In this document: one piece after another, positions 59,757 through 64,000 of the stretch
How the letters are laid out: each line of letters opens with the position of its first letter
Position numbering within the stretch: position 1 is the first letter of the stretch
Assembly (NCBI RefSeq): GCF_018638295.1
Contig: NZ_JABTTS010000001.1
Location: 62,001 to 126,000, forward strand
Reading direction: 5' to 3'
Length of the DNA: 64,000 nt
Source of the DNA: Streptomyces sp. CHD11
GTDB taxonomy: Bacteria > Actinomycetota > Actinomycetes > Streptomycetales > Streptomycetaceae
Notes under the pieces: generated by a model
The model's input: only the letters and a program-made list of their open reading frames with translations
The model's database searches: none
Told to the model about the DNA's origin: nothing
Made by a program: the position numbers and the translations under genes

Positions 59757-59942
59757 CGCTCATTCACCTCACTCGATCGCGCGGAGCGCAAGACGCTTCA
59801 GAACGATCATTATGGCGTCGCCGGCGGCGGTGGGCGTCGTGCGGGGCTGCCGGACGGCCGCACGCAGGCATTCGCCGCCGGGACGGGGGCAATCGGCCCG
59901 TAGACAACTCACCCGAGCTGAAGCAGAGATGAGTGTGATGAC

Positions 59943-60356
59943 ATGTCCTTCCCGGAACACCCCCAGACGCGAGCCGACTCCATGCCGACCCATCCGGACA
60001 CGGGTGTGCGGAGGAACAACGGACTGGCTGTCGCCGCGCTGGTTCTCGGTGTCCTGGCGGTCGTCCTGTTCTGGACCGTCATCGGCGGTGTGGTGCTCGG
60101 GCTCCTGGCACTGATCTTCGGCGTCATCGGCGCGCGCAGGGCACGGGGCGGCCGGGCTCCGCGCGGCACGATGTCGGTCATCGGCGCCGTGCTCGGGGTC
60201 CTGGGGATCATCGGGTCCGCGGTGATCATCGCGATCGGCGCGTCGATACTCAATTCGGACGAGTTCAAGGACTTCGACGACTGCGTCCGGCACGCCGACA
60301 CGAAGAGCGAACGTGACGCGTGCGCCGAGGACTTCAACAGGGACATCGACAACTGA
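59943..60356 (+). CDS. DUF4190-type small membrane protein
   Basis: A 137-residue protein with two transmembrane helices separated by a short basic loop (LAVAALVLGVLAVVLFWTVIGGVVLGLLALIFGVIGARRARGGRAPRGTMSVIGAVLGVLGIIGSAVIIAIGA), the DUF4190 layout. An extracytoplasmic acidic tail with two cysteines follows (FDDCVRHADTKSERDACAEDFN). Function unknown. A strong hairpin follows the gene. Confidence 0.85.
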   Translation: MSFPEHPQTRADSMPTHPDTGVRRNNGLAVAALVLGVLAVVLFWTVIGGVVLGLLALIFGVIGARRARGGRAPRGTMSVIGAVLGVLGIIGSAVIIAIGASILNSDEFKDFDDCVRHADTKSERDACAEDFNRDIDN

Positions 60357-60406
60357 CCGCTGACCGGAGCGTGCCGTGGCGGCTCGCCGTCCGTGCCGTC
60401 CTCGAG

Positions 60407-60440
60407 GTCTGTGGCAGTCGGAGCACCGGCTGCCACAGAC
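60407..60440 (+). terminator. Intrinsic terminator hairpin after the DUF4190 gene
   Basis: GTCTGTGGCAG (60407-60417) pairs perfectly with CTGCCACAGAC (60430-60440), an 11-bp stem with a 12-base loop, 50 bases past the stop codon. Confidence 0.75.
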
Positions 60441-60538
60441 TCCGCGTGTCACCCGTACGGGCGCTGGAAGCGGGTGGAAAGCACGCCTTCCAGACGACGC
60501 GACAGGCGCCCCGCCGGGACGCGTAGCACAGTGAGACC

Positions 60539-61573
60539 ATGAATCGCCACCGACGCGAACCCCGGCGGGCCCCCTGGATCGCAGGCGGTGCCGCTGTGCT
60601 CGTGCTCGGCGGCATCGGGGTGTGGGTACTGGTCGCACAGGACGACGACAGCCCCAGTCCCTCCCCCTCGGCCTCGACCGACCTGTCCCTTCCGACACTG
60701 AACCCGTTGCCGTCGTGGACCTTCACGACCGGGCCGTCGAGCACGGGAGGGCGGACACCGACGCCGGCACCGTCGCTCTCGCCCGGCCCCACGTCCCGCT
60801 CCCGGGAACCGGCTCCGCCGACCCGGCTGCCGCCCCGGCCGGAACCACCGGGCCAGGGACCGACGACGCGGCCGGCACCACCGGACCAGCCGCTGACGCC
60901 CGCCCTGGAACCACCGGCCGGTGAACCGACGCCCGAACCGGTACCGCCGGTCGGGAAACCGACGCCAGGACCGGTGCCCCCGGCCCAGCAGCCGACGCCC
61001 GGACCAGTGCCCCCGGCCCAGCAGCCGACGGCTCAGGCGGTTCCGCCCGGCCACCGGCCCACAACCGGGACGGCGCCGCACAGCCGCACGCCGGCCCCCC
61101 GTCCGACTCCGACCGGTGCCTCGGCCGGCGCGTCCGCCGGAGCATCGGCTGCCCACCCTCCGCAGTCGGGAGCGGCACCGACGCCGGTCTCACCCGCCCG
61201 GCCCACCGGGCCGAAGCACCCGGCACCGTCCCTCACGGCGAAGCCGCCGGGGGCCGTACCGCCGCCGCCCGTCAGGACCTCAGCAGCGGTGGCGCCCACT
61301 CCGCCGTCCGAGCCCTCGCCGTCGTCCTCCTCACCCCAACGGCCGCCCGGGACGACGCCGGCGCCGACGGCCGAGGGCGACGAACCGGGGACCACCCGGT
61401 GGTACACCTCGGCGGCCGCGACCGCCGCCGCACGGCGTATGGCCGCGGCCGGTACGGTCGGAGACGCCGCGTGCTCCATGGCGGCCGCGGGCCGGCCCGA
61501 CCCGCGCCTGCTCGCCCCGAGCAGCCGTGTCGGGATCGGGCACCACGGCGACTACTGGTGTCTGATCTGGTGA
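60539..61573 (+). CDS. Proline/threonine-rich membrane-anchored surface protein
   Basis: A 344-residue protein with one N-terminal transmembrane helix (WIAGGAAVLVLGGIGVWVLVA). About 230 residues of Pro/Thr/Ser-rich low complexity follow, with near-repeats such as PTPGPVPPAQQ (twice), and a short C-terminal region (GTTRWYTSAAATAAARRMAA...SRVGIGHHGDYWCLIW). It resembles a cell-wall-spanning stalk with a small outer domain. No known family was recognised. Confidence 0.6.
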   Translation: MNRHRREPRRAPWIAGGAAVLVLGGIGVWVLVAQDDDSPSPSPSASTDLSLPTLNPLPSWTFTTGPSSTGGRTPTPAPSLSPGPTSRSREPAPPTRLPPRPEPPGQGPTTRPAPPDQPLTPALEPPAGEPTPEPVPPVGKPTPGPVPPAQQPTPGPVPPAQQPTAQAVPPGHRPTTGTAPHSRTPAPRPTPTGASAGASAGASAAHPPQSGAAPTPVSPARPTGPKHPAPSLTAKPPGAVPPPPVRTSAAVAPTPPSEPSPSSSSPQRPPGTTPAPTAEGDEPGTTRWYTSAAATAAARRMAAAGTVGDAACSMAAAGRPDPRLLAPSSRVGIGHHGDYWCLIW

Positions 61574-61669
61574 CCCGTGCGTCCGGGCGGTGGCCGCCTC
61601 CGCCGCCCGGGGCCGGCGGCGGAACGGCGGGCAGCGGCTGAGGGCCTGTCCTGTGCGGACGGGCCTTCG

Positions 61670-61695
61670 GCATCAGGCATCAGGCATCAGGCATC
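61670..61695. repeat. Heptanucleotide tandem repeat GCATCAG x3
   Basis: Three perfect GCATCAG copies (61670-61690) plus a partial fourth (GCATC). It is noncoding, between the surface-protein gene and the DUF4139 gene. It is the second heptamer array in the window, with a different unit. Confidence 0.8.
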
Positions 61696-61759
61696 CCCCA
61701 CGATCAGCGACGCCTCACGGCGTAGGCTGCCCTCGGCACGGACACGGCTGGGGGAACAC

Positions 61760-63805
61760 ATGGCGGCTGGGACGGTCCCGAGGTGGGAGTCGGCACTCGA
61801 CACGGTGGTGGTGTACGCGCAGGGCGCGCTCTGCCGCCGTCTGGCCCGGGGCACCGTGCCAGCGGGCGGACAGGTACGGGTGACAGGTCTGCCCCGGTCG
61901 CTGGACCCGGACTCGTTGCGGGCCCGCGTCATCGGCGCGTCCGGAACACGGGTCACCGGGGCCCGGGTGGAGGTCGAGGCCGGGCCCCATGACGCGGACC
62001 GCCCCGACACCCTGCTGCGCGCGGTGGAGCGGCTGCGCGACGACTGTGCGGCGGCGCAGGGCCGCCGGGACCGGCAGCTGGCCCTGATCGAGGAAATCAG
62101 TGCGGTACGTCCGGTGCCGCCGGCCCGCAAACGCGACGACCCCCATCGCCGGACACCGGTCGACGCGTGGCTGGAGCTCTCCGATTTCGTCGACGAGCGC
62201 CTCACCCGGCTGCACAGCGGGCTCCGCGAGCTGGAGGAGGAGCTGCGCCGGGTCGAGCACCGACTCACCATGGCGGTGGAGCAGCTCTCCCGTGCCTCCG
62301 ACGACGCGCCGGCAGCGCATGTCGCCACCTCGTTCGGCGCGGTCCTGACCCTGGACGGCACGGGTGAGGCGGAGGTCGAGGTGGAGTACGGAGTGCACGG
62401 CGCCGTGTGGGTGCCCGCCTACCTTCTGTCCTGCCGTCAGGGCGAGGATGACGGACGCCTGTTGCTGCGGGCCTCGGTTGCCCAGCGCACGGGCGAGGAC
62501 TGGACCGGGGTGCGGATCGCCCTGGCCACCGCCGACCTGCGACGGCGCACCGATCTGCCCCGGCTCCGGTCGGCCCGTATCGGCCGCAGCCAGCCCGCTC
62601 CCGTCCCGTCCGGCTGGCGAGCGCACCCGGCGGGGCTGAACGGTCTCTTCGCCGGTTACGACGCGGCGGGCACCCGGCCGGATGCCGCGCCCGCGTTCGC
62701 CGGGGCCGCGGTGGCGGGGCCCCCTCCACCGCCTCCCGCCCCGGCAACGGCGGGCTACGGCGGGCCGCCGGTCCCCGGTGGCGTGGAGGGCGCCCTTCCC
62801 CAGGCCTACGGCGGCGGGGCTTCGGCTGCGCCGTCCGAGCCCCGGACACGCGCCCGGCCCCGTACCGGCGCCCGGCCCGCCGCCGCCCTGGCCGCCTCGG
62901 CCCCCGGGCGGGCGCCCTCCCCCGGGGCACCGGCCGGCCCCACCGCGCCCCCGCCGCCCCCGCCCACGACCGGGCCGCCGCAGCCGGACGGCGCGGAGCT
63001 CGACTACGCCGCGCTCGTGCTGAGCGGACCGGACGAACCGGAGGGCCGCCGGGGACGGCTGTTCCCCGGTTCCGGGTTCGACCCGGTGACCGCCGAACAC
63101 CGCCGCCGCGCCGAGACAGTGGCCGCGCTGCCGCTTCCCGGGCATGCCGTGCGGCCCCGCGAGTCCGCCGGCTCGTTCGACCACCGGTTCGACGCGGCCG
63201 CGCCGGCCGACATCCCCTCGGACGGAACCTGGCACACCGTCACGGTCGGCGAGATCCCGGTCGGCCTGCGGACCGAACACATCTGTGTACCGTCCGTGGA
63301 ACAGACCGTGTACACCACCCTGATGCTCTCCAACGCCACCGCACAGGCCCTGCTGGCGGGTCCGGTGGAGGTGACCGTGGACGAGGAGTTCCTGCTGACC
63401 ACCTCCCTGCCCACGCTCGCCCCGGGCGGTGAGTGCCGGGTGGGGCTCGGACCGGCCGAGGCCATCGGAGTCACCCGCCGTACGAACCTGCACGAGTCGA
63501 CGGCCGGCCTGCGCAACAACACCACCGTCCTCGACCACCGCGTCCACGTGGAGCTGGCCAACCGGCTCCCCGTCCCCGTCCGCGTCGAGGTCCGCGAGCG
63601 TGTGCCCGTCACCTCGGACACGGACATCCGGATCGAGGAGCAGGCCGACTGGACGGCGCCCGACGAGGACACGGAGCGGCACGCGCCCGGCACGCGCCTG
63701 TGGCGGGTCGAGCTGCCCGCCGGTGGCACCGCCGCACTCGACGGCGGCTACGAGATCCGGATCCCGGCCGGCAAGGCCCTCACCGGCGGCAACCGCAGGA
63801 GCTGA
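61760..63805 (+). CDS. DUF4139 (MuiA-type, mucoidy inhibitor) protein, copy 1
   Basis: A 681-residue protein. A DUF4140-like N-terminal domain (about 10-110; VVVYAQGALCRRLARGTVPAGG) and a coiled coil (about 150-180; LRELEEELRRVEHRLTMAVEQL) precede the DUF4139 beta domain (from about 195; EVEVEYGVHGAVWVPAYLLSC...TGEDWTGVRIALATAD). That domain is interrupted by a ~120-residue Pro/Ala-rich insert (about 295-410). The C-terminus carries the conserved TNLHESTAGLRNNTTVLDHRVHVELANRL segment. Function unknown in actinomycetes. A paralogue starts seven bases downstream. Confidence 0.9.
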   Translation: MAAGTVPRWESALDTVVVYAQGALCRRLARGTVPAGGQVRVTGLPRSLDPDSLRARVIGASGTRVTGARVEVEAGPHDADRPDTLLRAVERLRDDCAAAQGRRDRQLALIEEISAVRPVPPARKRDDPHRRTPVDAWLELSDFVDERLTRLHSGLRELEEELRRVEHRLTMAVEQLSRASDDAPAAHVATSFGAVLTLDGTGEAEVEVEYGVHGAVWVPAYLLSCRQGEDDGRLLLRASVAQRTGEDWTGVRIALATADLRRRTDLPRLRSARIGRSQPAPVPSGWRAHPAGLNGLFAGYDAAGTRPDAAPAFAGAAVAGPPPPPPAPATAGYGGPPVPGGVEGALPQAYGGGASAAPSEPRTRARPRTGARPAAALAASAPGRAPSPGAPAGPTAPPPPPPTTGPPQPDGAELDYAALVLSGPDEPEGRRGRLFPGSGFDPVTAEHRRRAETVAALPLPGHAVRPRESAGSFDHRFDAAAPADIPSDGTWHTVTVGEIPVGLRTEHICVPSVEQTVYTTLMLSNATAQALLAGPVEVTVDEEFLLTTSLPTLAPGGECRVGLGPAEAIGVTRRTNLHESTAGLRNNTTVLDHRVHVELANRLPVPVRVEVRERVPVTSDTDIRIEEQADWTAPDEDTERHAPGTRLWRVELPAGGTAALDGGYEIRIPAGKALTGGNRRS

Positions 63806-63812
63806 CACAGCC

Positions 63813-64000
63813 ATGTCTACGTCATCGGAGCCGATCCCCCTGATCGCCCTGCCCGTCACCGCCGTCACCTGTACGGAGGACCGGGCCCACGTGGAGCGGA
63901 CCGCCGTGCTCGATCTGAAGGCCGGCACCCGGCGACTGCGCCTCGGACCGGTCAGCCCGGTGGCCGTCGACCGCACCCTCCATGCCGAGCTGACCGGCGG
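63813..64000 (+). CDS. DUF4139 (MuiA-type) protein, copy 2 (3' truncated by window edge)
   Basis: ATG 63813 lies seven bases after the copy 1 stop. The visible 62 residues (IPLIALPVTAVTCTEDRAHV followed by ERTAVLDLKAGTRRLRLGPV) match the DUF4140-like N-terminus of the same family. The gene is cut by the window end. It is presumably co-transcribed with copy 1. Confidence 0.8.
   Translation, partial: MSTSSEPIPLIALPVTAVTCTEDRAHVERTAVLDLKAGTRRLRLGPVSPVAVDRTLHAELTG

Overview
The window is very GC-rich, with strong third-position GC in its genes. It encodes mycothiol-linked, ECF41-sigma, WYL, SpoIIE-type phosphatase, Tat-secreted and ricin-lectin proteins. This points to a Streptomyces (or close actinomycete) chromosome, probably an accessory, arm-like part: many genes are singletons, regulators and secreted hydrolases, and few are housekeeping genes. 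No rRNA, tRNA or CRISPR array was seen.

Region 1-3000 is a decayed island: the end of an ABC exporter, an intact methyltransferase between two broken NUDIX hydrolase genes, and the tail of an IS5-type transposase buried in the second NUDIX remnant. Region 3000-25300 is a mosaic of regulator/target pairs. These are TetR with a DUF1772 membrane protein, ArsR with a dienelactone-hydrolase-like protein, PadR with an SGNH hydrolase and an NTF2-like protein, TetR with a secreted esterase, an HTH regulator with a STAS protein, an ECF41 sigma factor with its FAD oxidoreductase, and LysR beside an alcohol dehydrogenase. Several shared intergenic regions hold clear palindromes that are likely operators.

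Region 25500-28620 holds a compact three-gene operon, radical SAM enzyme -> PLP aminotransferase -> SAM methyltransferase. Its stop and start codons overlap at both junctions (ATGA and GTGA). It looks like an uncharacterised small-molecule pathway and is the most promising novel system here. Next comes a Tat-exported GH3 beta-N-acetylhexosaminidase with a DasR-like site upstream. Region 30900-41900 has a membrane-fused spermidine-synthase-like protein, a GAF/SpoIIE phosphatase, a small ABC exporter preceded by a possible coupled leader peptide, NAD+ synthetase, and a WYL regulator/Rid pair sharing an 11-bp-arm operator.

Region 42100-47300 is an Azt-type zinc uptake locus: AztA ATPase divergent from AztB permease, then an AztD-like protein, AztC and a second AztD-like protein. 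The two divergent starts are only 25 bp apart, with a Zur-like palindrome across them. Region 49100-53760 encodes two secreted multidomain carbohydrate-active proteins (a sugar dehydrogenase and a ThuA/DUF1080 protein). They end in identical ricin-type lectin modules, which form a 388-bp direct repeat. Further right are a YhgE-like permease, an 11-residue-repeat protein followed in the same frame by a short ORF after a single TGA, a secreted GH5 glycosidase, small membrane proteins, and a tandem pair of DUF4139 (MuiA-type) genes cut by the window end.

Most functions are assigned by family resemblance read from the translated sequence. Operator and regulatory calls are sequence inferences and have not been tested by searches.
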